From positions 1 to 33,375 of IMG/VR virus record IMGVR_UViG_3300003323_000602: a stretch of DNA of 33,375 nucleotides. The stretch is one strand, 5' to 3'. The DNA is from a virus. Below the pieces are notes generated by a model, which saw only the letters and a list, made by a program, of their open reading frames with translations, searched no databases and was not told where the DNA came from. Shown here piece after piece: positions 1 through 7,405 of this stretch (within the stretch, counting starts at the first letter, position 1; every line of letters begins with the position of its first letter). The translations under genes were made by a program, and so were the position numbers.

Positions 1-6
1 TAAACG

Positions 7-681
7 ATGTTCACACACCTAAACCTAATATCTCCCATCGAACTTAATACGATTGAAGGCGACTCCGGTCGCTTTTACGTTACGCCTGAAGGTAACCATT
101 ACCCATCAATCACCACCGTTCTTGGATATGGCGACAAGCCATGGCTGAACGAATGGAGAGCCAGCATGGGTGAAGAAGCAGCAGATGCTGAAATGCGCCG
201 TGCGGCAACGCGCGGAACTGCTGTGCATGATATGGCCGAAAAATACCTTAAAAACAAGCCTGACCCAACGGAAGGGCATGTTAAGGAGCATATTGCAGAC
301 TTCATGCAAATGCGGGTCAAGCTCAATCAAGTATCAAATATTCTAACGCAGGAAACCCCTCTTTGGAGCGATGTGTTGCGAGTGGCTGGTCGCGTAGACT
401 GTGTTGCTGATTACAAGAAGCGCCGGTGCATTGTTGACTTCAAAACGTCAACAAACAGCAAAAGCGAACAGATGATCAAGGATTACTTCCTTCAAACAAC
501 AGCATATGCACTGATGTTCCACGAACGCTACAACATCCAAATTGACGAAGTTACCATCATTATGAGTGTTGAAAAGGGAGCTGTGCCTTTGGTGTTTACT
601 GATACGATCGAATCCTACATTGAGCCGCTGCTGGTACGCATAAATAAGTACCACACAGACCACAAGGTACAACATGCTTAA
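7..681 (+). CDS. PD-(D/E)XK superfamily nuclease (RecB/MGME1-like exonuclease)
   Basis: Likely a DNA exonuclease of the PD-(D/E)XK superfamily, acting on phage or host DNA during replication, recombination or genome degradation. The 224-aa product has the typical core: GRVDCVADY (about residues 128-136) supplies the first acidic residue, CIVDFKTS (about 141-148) is the D-x-K motif, and the later QTTAYA segment (about 163-168) matches the conserved Q-x3-Y helix of RecB-like nucleases. The early ITTVLGY segment and the RGTAVHDMAEKYL helix also fit the Cas4/MGME1-like subgroup. The ATG lies just inside the window, so its ribosome binding site is not fully visible. The stop overlaps the next gene's start by 8 bases, suggesting translational coupling. 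Family assignment rests on motifs; the exact substrate is unknown. Confidence 0.8.
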   Translation: MFTHLNLISPIELNTIEGDSGRFYVTPEGNHYPSITTVLGYGDKPWLNEWRASMGEEAADAEMRRAATRGTAVHDMAEKYLKNKPDPTEGHVKEHIADFMQMRVKLNQVSNILTQETPLWSDVLRVAGRVDCVADYKKRRCIVDFKTSTNSKSEQMIKDYFLQTTAYALMFHERYNIQIDEVTIIMSVEKGAVPLVFTDTIESYIEPLLVRINKYHTDHKVQHA

Positions 682-1249
682 AGAACAATTGGAAGACGGA
701 CAACAAGGTTCTGTCCTATCAAACACAGCAGAAGTCAAGTTTGCTCAGTTCAGTGATCGCGCTGTGCAAGGTAAGGTTGACACAGGAGCAACAACATCTT
801 CACTGCACGCTGAGCGAATCACGATCAACCGAGAACAAGGCACTGTAACTTTTTACAGTAAAGCATTGTCAGATAACATGATTACGCTTGAATTGGACGG
901 TGCTCAAGAGGTACATTCTGCAGACGGAGGTGGACAAACACGCCCAATGATCAAACTGGATGTGTCAGTTGACGGAACACCCGTTCAAGGTGCAGTGTTC
1001 AATTTGAACGATCGCGGCAACATGGATAGCGATGTCCTTATTGGTCAAAACATCCTCAAGGCTGGCAAATTCACAATTGACCCAAGTCGTCCAGATCCTG
1101 ATCCTGAAGGAGCTGTAACGCGTGTAACAAACGGTATGCGTGAAGCAGCAATTCTAGCTGCCGTTGAGGTATTGTCTGAGCATGATGTTTCCTTTTCAGA
1201 AATCGTTCGTTACATGCGAACGGTGGCAGTAAATCAGATTAAAGAATAA
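674..1249 (+). CDS. Retropepsin-like aspartic protease (family long labelled 'ATP-dependent zinc protease')
   Basis: Predicted aspartic peptidase of the bacterial retropepsin-like family (PF05618-type, RimK/RimB-associated). The 191-aa product carries the active-site motif VDTGATTSSLHA (about residues 35-46; D36 would be the catalytic aspartate, used as a homodimer in this fold), a central SADGGGQTRP segment, LNDRGNMDSDVLIGQ (about 112-126), which matches the family's conserved R-x2-M-x4-LIG block, and a terminal F-T-I-D-P. The C-terminal 50 residues look like a separate helical tail. The start overlaps the nuclease stop and the gene is followed three bases later by the oxygenase-like gene, so the three are probably one operon. 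The substrate in phage infection is unknown; proteolysis of a host or virion protein is inference. Confidence 0.75.
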   Translation: MLKEQLEDGQQGSVLSNTAEVKFAQFSDRAVQGKVDTGATTSSLHAERITINREQGTVTFYSKALSDNMITLELDGAQEVHSADGGGQTRPMIKLDVSVDGTPVQGAVFNLNDRGNMDSDVLIGQNILKAGKFTIDPSRPDPDPEGAVTRVTNGMREAAILAAVEVLSEHDVSFSEIVRYMRTVAVNQIKE

Positions 1250-1252
1250 CAT

Positions 1253-1876
1253 ATGACAACATCAAAATCGCCTTTCTACATAGTTCAGGACTTCATCTCA
1301 CCGCTTATGTGCGAGGATATGATTGATTTGTGTGACTTTACAGTACCAGATCAAGACAAGGACCTAAAATACGTAAAGACGGAAAAGACGTGTGAAGCTG
1401 CAGAACAGATCATCTATGAACGCTTCCTTGCTATTTCGCCAGCGGTACAGAAGTACTACGGAATTGAATACAAGGGAATGGAACGTTCTCATTTTGAATG
1501 GTTTACGGAGGGAACAAAAGGTGAACTTCGCAGCGAAAATAGTAAATACATGCACGGGAAATGGCTTCGCGTTTTCCCTGCAGATATTACGGGCATCCTA
1601 TTCTTGAGTGATTACCAAGATAAAGTGCCATTCGAAGATGACTATGAGGTTTACGGCGGGAAGTTAGAATTTCCACAACACAAGTTTGGATTCAACCCAC
1701 AACGTGGTACATTGATACTGTTTCCCAGCGATCCTCACTTCATTAACTGGACCGCACCGATCCAAGTTGGTGATCTATATCAAGCGCGCTTCAACATTGT
1801 TGCAAAGCAGCCACTTTTATATGACATAAAGCAATTCCCCGGTAATTACAATACTTGGTTTAAAGATTTGCTCTGA
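1253..1876 (+). CDS. 2OG-Fe(II) oxygenase-like protein, possibly degenerate
   Basis: A 207-aa protein with the C-terminal architecture of the prolyl-4-hydroxylase-like 2-oxoglutarate/Fe(II) oxygenases common in T4-like phages: a strand ITGILFLSDY (about 112-121), then YGGKLEFP (134-141), RGTLILFPS (151-159), and a final GDLYQARFNI strand in which R179 could bind 2-oxoglutarate. The usual iron ligands are not in their expected places: the HxD position reads around VFPAD (107-111) and the distal histidine position reads INW (164-166). It may be inactive, use other ligands, or be a fold-level relative. It is the last gene before a strong terminator. Its upstream signal (AAAGAA) is weak. The fold call is moderate; the activity call is low. 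Confidence 0.6.
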   Translation: MTTSKSPFYIVQDFISPLMCEDMIDLCDFTVPDQDKDLKYVKTEKTCEAAEQIIYERFLAISPAVQKYYGIEYKGMERSHFEWFTEGTKGELRSENSKYMHGKWLRVFPADITGILFLSDYQDKVPFEDDYEVYGGKLEFPQHKFGFNPQRGTLILFPSDPHFINWTAPIQVGDLYQARFNIVAKQPLLYDIKQFPGNYNTWFKDLL

Positions 1877-1898
1877 GAAAATCTCTCTTACGCTAACA

Positions 1899-1929
1899 AA
1901 AGACGGGTTAAATTCCCGTCTTTCTTTTT
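1899..1929 (+). terminator. Rho-independent terminator after the oxygenase-like gene
   Basis: Nine-base arms AAAGACGGG (1899-1907) and CCCGTCTTT (1915-1923) enclose a 7-base loop and are followed by CTTTTT. This ends the first three-gene unit. It sits only about 10 bases upstream of the next start codon, so it also lies in what would be the leader of the transglycosylase gene. Confidence 0.8.
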
Positions 1930-1938
1930 GGAAAATTT

Positions 1939-2562
1939 ATGAATACACGAACCATGTTAAAGTGGTGCGGGGGTATTGTTCTAGCTTTTGCTATTCTGTT
2001 TACGCTTGCACATCCACTCAGTTCTTATGCTGAGGAGGATATTAACGCACCACATACACCAGCTTACTATCTGAAACGCGTGTTTGAGATAGGCACAGAG
2101 ATTGGTAATCCTGAGACGCTACAAGCGATCCTCATGCAAGAATCAAAGGGAATAAAACACGCTGTGGGTAATCCCAAAGCTCCCTTGTCCCAACGCTCAT
2201 ATGGATTGATGCAAGTTCAGCTTGGAGCAGCACGTTCAATCCTGCAACGCCAGCCTGATTTGCTGAATGAGATCTTCCCCGATCGTACATTGAAATCAAT
2301 CAAAGACCCCGAATTGGCAGAAATGCTAATACACAATGACGAAGCCAACATTCGCATTGCAGCATATCATTTCAATCTGTACCTGAAGCTATGCAAGGGA
2401 AATTGGCACAAGGCTGTCGCAGCGTACAACGTTGGAATTGGAGGCGTACAAAACATCTCTAATCCTGCTGAATACTCGTATGTTAGAGAAATCAAGCGCA
2501 AGATGGATAGAATCATCAAGCCGTTCAATACCCGCAATGAATTGTTGTCGACAGCTAATTGA
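1939..2562 (+). CDS. Exported SLT-family lytic transglycosylase (endolysin candidate)
   Basis: Predicted peptidoglycan lytic transglycosylase acting in the periplasm. The N-terminus (about 1-31) is a signal peptide or anchor: basic start, a hydrophobic stretch from about residue 11 to 25, then SSYA as a possible cleavage site. The SLT domain follows: ILMQESKG with E68 as the likely catalytic acid, SYGLMQVQ (87-94) and AAYNVGIGGV (161-170), the three standard family motifs in order. A GGAA lies about 9 bases before the ATG. The signal peptide means export by the host Sec system, so lysis timing would not depend only on a holin pore. No lysozyme of the T4 gpe type is seen in the window, so this may be the main lysin, or a virion-independent helper. 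It lies among early-strand genes with no clear promoter of its own. Confidence 0.85.
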   Translation: MNTRTMLKWCGGIVLAFAILFTLAHPLSSYAEEDINAPHTPAYYLKRVFEIGTEIGNPETLQAILMQESKGIKHAVGNPKAPLSQRSYGLMQVQLGAARSILQRQPDLLNEIFPDRTLKSIKDPELAEMLIHNDEANIRIAAYHFNLYLKLCKGNWHKAVAAYNVGIGGVQNISNPAEYSYVREIKRKMDRIIKPFNTRNELLSTAN

Positions 2563-2597
2563 TCCCGTACCATTTATCTGTCGAACATAACAACAAT
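2541..2597 (+). promoter_or_regulatory. Long interrupted stem-loop ending at a ribosome binding site
   Basis: ATTGTTGT (2541-2548) plus CGACAG (2549-2554) pair with CTGTCG (2578-2583) and ACAACAAT (2590-2597), with a 6-base bulge on the right side and a 23-base loop. The structure spans the 3' end of the transglycosylase gene and ends directly before the GAGG ribosome binding site (2598-2601) of the 54-aa gene. It could protect the 3' end or tune translation; that role is inference. Confidence 0.45.
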
Positions 2598-2606
2598 GAG
2601 GTAATA

Positions 2607-2771
2607 ATGACCAAGCGAATGTATATGGCAACAATCTGGTTTCATTTTGCAGCTGAAGATGAAATGGAAGCTGACGAAGTTGCTGATCAGATCAAACAAG
2701 TCATTGGAGATCTCACCACCGAGCTACCAATAGGTGATTTCGGTATATCAGAAATTGAACCACTAGAATAA
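2607..2771 (+). CDS. Small acidic protein of unknown function (54 aa)
   Basis: I do not recognise this gene. The chosen start is the ATG at 2607 because GAGG (2598-2601) lies 5 bases before it; an in-frame ATG at 2559 overlaps the previous stop and has no binding site, and its extra 16 residues look non-coding. The 54-aa product begins MTKRMYMATIWFHF, alternates hydrophobic residues like a beta strand, then has an acidic helix (AAEDEMEADEVADQIKQV) and ends in another strand and acidic tail. This beta-alpha-beta pattern suggests a small folded protein, possibly a regulator or inhibitor. It lies between the transglycosylase and dsbA and is probably co-transcribed with dsbA, 11 bases downstream. 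Confidence 0.65.
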   Translation: MTKRMYMATIWFHFAAEDEMEADEVADQIKQVIGDLTTELPIGDFGISEIEPLE

Positions 2772-2782
2772 TAAGGAAAAAC

Positions 2783-3106
2783 ATGGCAGCAAATACAAAG
2801 AAGGAACTCGAAAACGTCATTGACGATACGGATCTGCGCAAGAAGTTCAAGGCAGCAATTTCTGCACGAACCGTATTGATGCGTACAGCAGACGACCATA
2901 AGGATATTCTACGAGAAAATCTCGCAGAGATTGCCGCAGAGTACAAAGTTGATAAAAAGATTGTCAGCAAGTTGGCACGTACAATGTACAAGAGCAATTA
3001 TGCGGATATTCTTGAGGAAAATCGCCACTTTGAACAGATGTATGAACAAGTAATTGAAGGCCGCCTGCGCGATCCTGACGACTTCGGTAATCCGTTGGAT
3101 GACTAA
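2783..3106 (+). CDS. dsbA: DsbA-like dsDNA-binding protein (T4 late-transcription regulator family)
   Basis: A 107-aa protein resembling T4 DsbA, a small double-stranded DNA-binding protein associated with late promoters. Shared features are a charged helical N-terminal half and the block AAEYKVDKKIVSKLARTMYK followed by an acidic ILEENRHFEQMYEQV segment, corresponding to the DELGVDGKMFNRL...EVVELYDTVF portion of T4 DsbA. It is slightly longer than the T4 protein (about 89 aa), mainly through a C-terminal RLRDPDDFGNPLDD tail. AAGGAAA precedes the ATG at good spacing. A bidirectional terminator follows the stop at once. Its presence fits the late-promoter-like sites found in front of the structural genes here. 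The assignment is from sequence resemblance; DNA binding is not shown. Confidence 0.7.
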   Translation: MAANTKKELENVIDDTDLRKKFKAAISARTVLMRTADDHKDILRENLAEIAAEYKVDKKIVSKLARTMYKSNYADILEENRHFEQMYEQVIEGRLRDPDDFGNPLDD

Positions 3107-3111
3107 TAAAT

Positions 3112-3137
3112 AAAAAGGCCTCATCGGAGGCCTTTTT
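3112..3137. terminator. Bidirectional rho-independent terminator between convergent genes
   Basis: Perfect 11-base arms, AAAAAGGCCTC (3112-3122) and GAGGCCTTTTT (3127-3137), enclose a 4-base loop. T runs occur at the 3' side on both strands. It separates dsbA (+) from the convergent fibre-like gene (-), whose stop codon is only 3 bases away. Confidence 0.9.
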
Positions 3138-3139
3138 CT

Positions 3140-3736
3140 TTATGTTACGTTTGCGACTACTTTCCAAACTACTCGTTTGTTTGGATCGCTTTGCACCATT
3201 ACTGCAATTCCACCCTTCGCTGAATTTGGCACGACAGCAACCTTCCATCGTGACACAGCATGATCAGAGCTGACTGTCGTAGTTGGATCTCCCACCACGC
3301 ACACAATGCCATTCATATGTTTCACAGTTAGATGAATAGTGGATGAAAACGCATCTCCCGTGGCAACATCATAACCCACAGCCATTATTTTAACGATTGA
3401 TACGTCTGCGCTTGGAATGTTGATATTGAGAATTCTATTCGGTATGAAAGTTCCCTGTGCTTCAGGGACTACATGGCGAATTTCGCTGCCAACAGCGAAC
3501 GCATTTTCAATTGCATCGTTCAATCCAATCACTTGATTCATAGTCAACATACATTGACTAATGTGATGGTCAATTATTGGCTCTAGCCCGGAGATTTCAT
3601 CCACTTCATGAGTGTGGTCAAACGGTGCTTTACGGTCAAGAGATTGCTCGAGTTCGTGCACCTGCGATACGTTAAAAGTTGTAGATCGTACAGCTGCATC
3701 AACTGCAGAGCAGAATTCTGGATCAGAAATATTCAT
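3140..3736 (-). CDS. Fibre-like virion protein candidate (198 aa)
   Basis: An isolated late-strand gene of unknown exact function. The segment DHTHEVDEISGLEPII (about residues 40-55) resembles the collagen-free linker repeats typical of tail-fibre and head-fibre proteins, and the C-terminal half is beta-rich (IHLTVKHMNGIVCVVGDPTTTV, then WKVAVV and VVWKVV), as expected for a small trimeric structural domain. The ATG at 3736 is preferred over an in-frame TTG at 3742, because GGAG (3744-3747) lies 7 bases before the ATG. A GATAAATA late-type promoter lies 24 bases upstream. It converges with dsbA across a shared terminator and its promoter region abuts that of the polymerase gene. The structural role is inferred from the motif and promoter type. 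Confidence 0.6.
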   Translation of the reverse strand: MNISDPEFCSAVDAAVRSTTFNVSQVHELEQSLDRKAPFDHTHEVDEISGLEPIIDHHISQCMLTMNQVIGLNDAIENAFAVGSEIRHVVPEAQGTFIPNRILNINIPSADVSIVKIMAVGYDVATGDAFSSTIHLTVKHMNGIVCVVGDPTTTVSSDHAVSRWKVAVVPNSAKGGIAVMVQSDPNKRVVWKVVANVT

Positions 3737-3759
3737 GGACAAGCTCCAAAGTGCTCGCT

Positions 3760-3767
3760 TATTTATC
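3760..3767 (-). promoter_or_regulatory. T4-type late promoter box for the fibre-like gene
   Basis: The minus strand reads GATAAATA, close to the T4 late consensus TATAAATA. Transcription would start about 6 bases downstream, leaving a leader of roughly 18 bases that contains the GGAG ribosome binding site. Confidence 0.65.
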
Positions 3768-3787
3768 AGCTAAAAGGGAAAGCGATG

Positions 3788-3816
3788 TTGAATGGTGAAA
3801 GCCACTCACGTACACT
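3788..3816 (+). promoter_or_regulatory. Candidate sigma70-like promoter for the DNA polymerase gene
   Basis: TTGAAT (3788-3793), a 17-base spacer and TACACT (3811-3816), each matching the host consensus at four of six positions. It is located 25 bases before the chosen polymerase start. The spacing is ideal but the boxes are only moderate matches. Confidence 0.35.
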
Positions 3817-3841
3817 GATGAACGAGATTACAAGGATAACA

Positions 3842-6643
3842 ATGAGCTACATCTCAGCTATAACAAAAAATAACAAGGTATATGTGTGGGAACGAAACGG
3901 AGACGATCGCGTGATGATCGATTACCCAGCGCCGTATCATTTCTACTTTGATGACCCTGAGGGTGAATATACTACAATTTTCGATACGCCTGTATCGAAA
4001 CTAGAATTCCGCACGCAAGCAGAATACAGCAAGGCTCGAAAGGAGCTAATTCAACAACGTGTTCAGACATGGGAAAGTGATATCCCACCTGAAATTCGAC
4101 TGCTGTCGCAAGCTTACTACGACAAGCCAGCACCCAACCTTAACGTCACATTCCTCGATATTGAGGTCGACTACGACCCAAACATTGGCTACTCCACTAT
4201 TCAAGATCCATACGCTCCTATCAATGCAATTGCACTGGTGCACGAATGGACAAAGACGATCGTTGTTGTAGCTGTGCCACCAACAGACGATTGGACTCCA
4301 GCAAAATTACTGGAGGGATTGCAGCGTGAAGCTCCAAACGCTCCGATCGCAGACAAATACACTCTGGATATTGTCTTATGCAAGACGGAAGCTGATCTCC
4401 TCAAGCGCTTCCTTGCAGAAATCCATGACAGCGACTTGCTCGCTGGCTGGAACAGTGACTTCTTCGATATGCCAATGATTGCGCAACGTATTGCACGCGT
4501 ATTGGACGGTGTTACGCTCGATCTATCAACACGCACAGACATTGACGATCGCGGCAAGCCAAAGGTATCTTTCGTTAACAATCCAAACCCAATTGCAGCA
4601 AAGTGCAAGTGGCTCAAGAAGCTTGATTTTGCTGAGCACGCTAACGTAACGTTCAGACCTGTCGGTACTGAAAAAGGCAAGCTGATGGGTATCACGATCG
4701 ATATGGTTGGCCGCGTTAAGGTTGACTATATGAATTTGGTCAAGAAGTATGAACCAGGTGAACGTCAGTCATATAAATTGAAAGTAATCTCGGAATCCGT
4801 TTTAAAGGACGATAAGACTGGCGAACCGCTTCTCCCTAAGTTGGAATACGAAGGCAGTTTGGCAGACTTATATCGCGATAATTTCGCGTTCTTCATTCGA
4901 TATAACATCCGTGACGCTGAAATCCTCTCGGGCTTTGAAGCAAAGTTGGGTTATGTAGCCTTGGCTAACCTGAACGTCCACATGTCAACGGCTCTGTTCT
5001 CGCACGTACAAGGTACGCTGAAGCTTGCTGAGCTTGCACTAATCAACTACTGCCACCATACTCTAAAGCGCGTCGTCAAGAACATTACGGCTCCTGAAAT
5101 TGATCGAGCCATCGATGGTGCTCTGGTGCTGTTGCCTCAGGCGGGTATGCATGAATACCTAGGATCAATTGACATCAATTCGCTGTATCCATCAGCAATT
5201 CGTGCATTGAATATTTCAATTGAAACAATCAGAGGACAGTTCACAAATTACGGTGAAGATGCGGCAGCCATTGCTGCGGGATCTGATGTTGAATGCACGC
5301 TTGTGTTGGAATCAACAAAGCAAGAAGTTACAGCAACAGCTGCTGACTGGCGCGAATGGCTATTACAAAAGAAGTGGGCTGTGTCGGGATATGGCACTGT
5401 ATTTGATCAGAATAAACAAGGGTTTATTCCTGCTATTCTGACGGAATGGTTTGCGCTGCGTAAGAAATACCAAGCACTCAAAAAGCAAGCACAGGAAGCT
5501 GGCGATGATGAAAAGTTTGGCTACTATGACCGTCTACAGTATGTGTTCAAGATCAAATTGAACAGTCTTTATGGTGCTCTAACCAACCTTTACTTCCGCT
5601 TCTACGATCTGCGAATGGGTGAATCAACTACAGGAACTGGACGAGTAATTCTGAAGCATCAGTGCCGAGTAGTTGCAGAAACATTAGACGGCAAGTATGA
5701 CGTTGATTTCCCTCTGTATGACACGATTGCTGCAGCTACCGACAAGGAAAAGCATACGCTGGAAGAAGCGAAAGCTATCACGCTGCACGGCCCGAAATTC
5801 AATGGCCAGTTCCAGACGGAATCTGTGATATACGGTGACACTGACTCCTGCTATTTCAAGACACACGCAACCAATGTTGCTGATGCAATCAAGATTGCTG
5901 ATGCGGTAGCTGCCAAGGTTAACGCTTCGTTTAAGCCATTCATGCGCAAAACGTTCTTGTGCAATGACGGGTACGATGACATCATCAAGGCTGGACGTGA
6001 AGTGGTGTCAGATCGTGGAATTTTCGTTGAAAAGAAACGCTACTTCCTGCACTTAGTTGACCTCGACGGTAAACCTGTTGATAAGATCAAGGTGATGGGT
6101 CTAGATACGAAGAAATCTACTTTGCCAGCAGAAGTGTCTGAAAAGATTAACGGTTTTGTTGAGCGCTTGCTCAAGGGTGAGACATGGTTTGAGATTTCTC
6201 AAGACGTCGTCGACTACAAGACATCTTTGTCGGATGCTACAGACGTCATGACGCTTGGCTTACCTAAAGGTGTCAATGGCATTGAAGATTACGCAATTGA
6301 ATACGAGCGCAACCCAGCGTGCAGACTGCCGGGACACGTTGCAGCTGCAATTTACTACAACAAATGCATTGCTGAATACAAGGATGAACGATCGGGTGAA
6401 ATCTATTCAGGCATGAAGATCAAGGTGTTCTACTTGCTCGGAAAGCATGGTAAATTCAAGAGCATTGCAATTCCATCAGACATTGAAGTCGTTCCTCAAT
6501 GGTTCCTCGATAATTTCAGCATTGATCGCGAAGCACACGTTAAACGACTTGTTGACAATCCATTGGAGAACATTATCCGTGCGATTGGTGAGAAGTCACC
6601 CTCCAAGCAGAGCCTGTACGTTGCCAGTACTGTTGAATTTTGA
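3842..6643 (+). CDS. 43: Replicative DNA polymerase, family B (T4 gp43-like)
   Basis: Replicative DNA polymerase with 3'-5' proofreading exonuclease. Using the ATG at 3842 (AAGGA at 3832-3836) gives 933 aa, close to T4 gp43 (898 aa). Exonuclease motifs: FLDIEVDYD with D106 and E108, GWNSDFFDMP with D206, and YNIRDAE with D358. Polymerase motifs: DINSLYPS starting at D444 (motif A), KLNSLYGALTN starting at K572 (motif B), YGDTDSCY with D666 and D668 (motif C), followed by VEKKRYF. All catalytic residues are present, so it should be active. The reading frame stays open upstream to 3608, but that extension overlaps the opposite-strand gene and its promoter, and lacks gp43 character. The clamp gene follows directly, while the T4 genes regA, 62 and 44 are not in between. 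Confidence 0.95.
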   Translation: MSYISAITKNNKVYVWERNGDDRVMIDYPAPYHFYFDDPEGEYTTIFDTPVSKLEFRTQAEYSKARKELIQQRVQTWESDIPPEIRLLSQAYYDKPAPNLNVTFLDIEVDYDPNIGYSTIQDPYAPINAIALVHEWTKTIVVVAVPPTDDWTPAKLLEGLQREAPNAPIADKYTLDIVLCKTEADLLKRFLAEIHDSDLLAGWNSDFFDMPMIAQRIARVLDGVTLDLSTRTDIDDRGKPKVSFVNNPNPIAAKCKWLKKLDFAEHANVTFRPVGTEKGKLMGITIDMVGRVKVDYMNLVKKYEPGERQSYKLKVISESVLKDDKTGEPLLPKLEYEGSLADLYRDNFAFFIRYNIRDAEILSGFEAKLGYVALANLNVHMSTALFSHVQGTLKLAELALINYCHHTLKRVVKNITAPEIDRAIDGALVLLPQAGMHEYLGSIDINSLYPSAIRALNISIETIRGQFTNYGEDAAAIAAGSDVECTLVLESTKQEVTATAADWREWLLQKKWAVSGYGTVFDQNKQGFIPAILTEWFALRKKYQALKKQAQEAGDDEKFGYYDRLQYVFKIKLNSLYGALTNLYFRFYDLRMGESTTGTGRVILKHQCRVVAETLDGKYDVDFPLYDTIAAATDKEKHTLEEAKAITLHGPKFNGQFQTESVIYGDTDSCYFKTHATNVADAIKIADAVAAKVNASFKPFMRKTFLCNDGYDDIIKAGREVVSDRGIFVEKKRYFLHLVDLDGKPVDKIKVMGLDTKKSTLPAEVSEKINGFVERLLKGETWFEISQDVVDYKTSLSDATDVMTLGLPKGVNGIEDYAIEYERNPACRLPGHVAAAIYYNKCIAEYKDERSGEIYSGMKIKVFYLLGKHGKFKSIAIPSDIEVVPQWFLDNFSIDREAHVKRLVDNPLENIIRAIGEKSPSKQSLYVASTVEF

Positions 6644-6649
6644 TATATT
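6621..6649 (+). promoter_or_regulatory. Candidate sigma70-like promoter for the sliding clamp gene
   Basis: TTGCCA (6621-6626), a 17-base spacer and TATATT (6644-6649), each matching consensus at five of six positions. The -35 element lies within the last codons of the polymerase gene and the -10 starts at the base after its stop. Predicted transcripts would start near 6656 with a leader of about 20 bases containing AAGGA. Confidence 0.5.
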
Positions 6650-6676
6650 GTTACAATAAGAATAAGGAATAACTCC

Positions 6677-7396
6677 ATGAAGATAGACGCGCAAGCGCTC
6701 TCATATATCAACAACGTACTCAAAGTTGCAGATATTGCTAACCTCAACCATATAGCCATTGAATCCAATCGGGTTCGTGGCATGGATGAAAATCAACGTG
6801 TATTTTTGCTGCAAACAGATGGCATTCCTGAGTTTGCGTTTGGATCAATTGGGTTGAATCGCTTGCCGCAGTTCGTGTCGCGGTACGATATGACACGAAC
6901 TGGAACAAACTTCTCAATGGAAGCAACCGTTGAGGCGAACAATGGTAATCCATTTGTTCGGTCTCTAACGATGAAGAGCAAAGGTCTCAAGGTAGATTAC
7001 CGATGTGCAAATCCACTTTCGGTGATTGCGCCTAAGTCGATTGGTAAGCCATTTGTATATCAATTCACAGCCAGTGAAGAGATTGCCTTATACTTGCAAA
7101 AAGGACAGGCGGCATACAACACAGAGCATGTGACATTCATTGGCACAGAAGAAGGTGTTGTGATGGAAATGGCAGACATCAACAACGATAAAATGCAATT
7201 TGATGTTGCTGATTCCGTTGAAATTCTCACGAATGATGTATCGGTCACCACCGTTGATTTCCGCCATAAGTACCCTATTAAATTGCTGCTACCAATTATC
7301 AAAGCAGCAAATGGTGCTCCATTTACCATTAACACGCAAGGGATTGCTCGTATCGCTATTGCTGGATTCAGCGTGCACCTATGGGCCGTTCAATAA
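6677..7396 (+). CDS. 45: DNA polymerase sliding clamp (T4 gp45-like)
   Basis: Likely the trimeric processivity clamp that encircles DNA, tethers gp43 and, in T4, also activates late transcription through gp33 and gp55. The 239-aa length fits T4 gp45 (228 aa). The sequence has the clamp pattern of alternating amphipathic strands and two helical stretches: it starts KIDAQALSYINNVLKVADIA, has a central FVYQFTASEEIALYLQK helix-strand junction that begins the second half, and ends with the strand FSVHLWAVQ. Immediate placement after the polymerase supports the call. AAGGA precedes the ATG. The clamp loader genes are not in this window. The late-type promoters elsewhere in the window make a dual replication and transcription role plausible, but that is inference. 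Confidence 0.78.
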   Translation: MKIDAQALSYINNVLKVADIANLNHIAIESNRVRGMDENQRVFLLQTDGIPEFAFGSIGLNRLPQFVSRYDMTRTGTNFSMEATVEANNGNPFVRSLTMKSKGLKVDYRCANPLSVIAPKSIGKPFVYQFTASEEIALYLQKGQAAYNTEHVTFIGTEEGVVMEMADINNDKMQFDVADSVEILTNDVSVTTVDFRHKYPIKLLLPIIKAANGAPFTINTQGIARIAIAGFSVHLWAVQ

Positions 7397-7405
7397 GGAA
7401 ACAAC

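Noticed and set aside
639-646. CATAAATA on the plus strand before the retropepsin gene
   Set aside because: It lies within the nuclease coding sequence, has a different first base from all start-proximal boxes, and the gene shows no other late-gene feature.
2559-2606. Longer start for the 54-aa gene
   Set aside because: No ribosome binding site; the segment overlaps the previous stop and forms part of a stem-loop.
3105-3112. AATAAATA after the dsbA stop
   Set aside because: It runs into a terminator and no plus-strand gene follows; it is probably just A/T-rich sequence.
3737-3742. TTG start for the fibre-like gene two codons upstream
   Set aside because: The ATG at 3736 has GGAG at better spacing and is the usual start type.
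3608-3841. In-frame upstream extension of the DNA polymerase
   Set aside because: It overlaps the opposite-strand fibre-like gene and both candidate promoters, lacks gp43 similarity, and the ATG at 3842 has a good AAGGA site.
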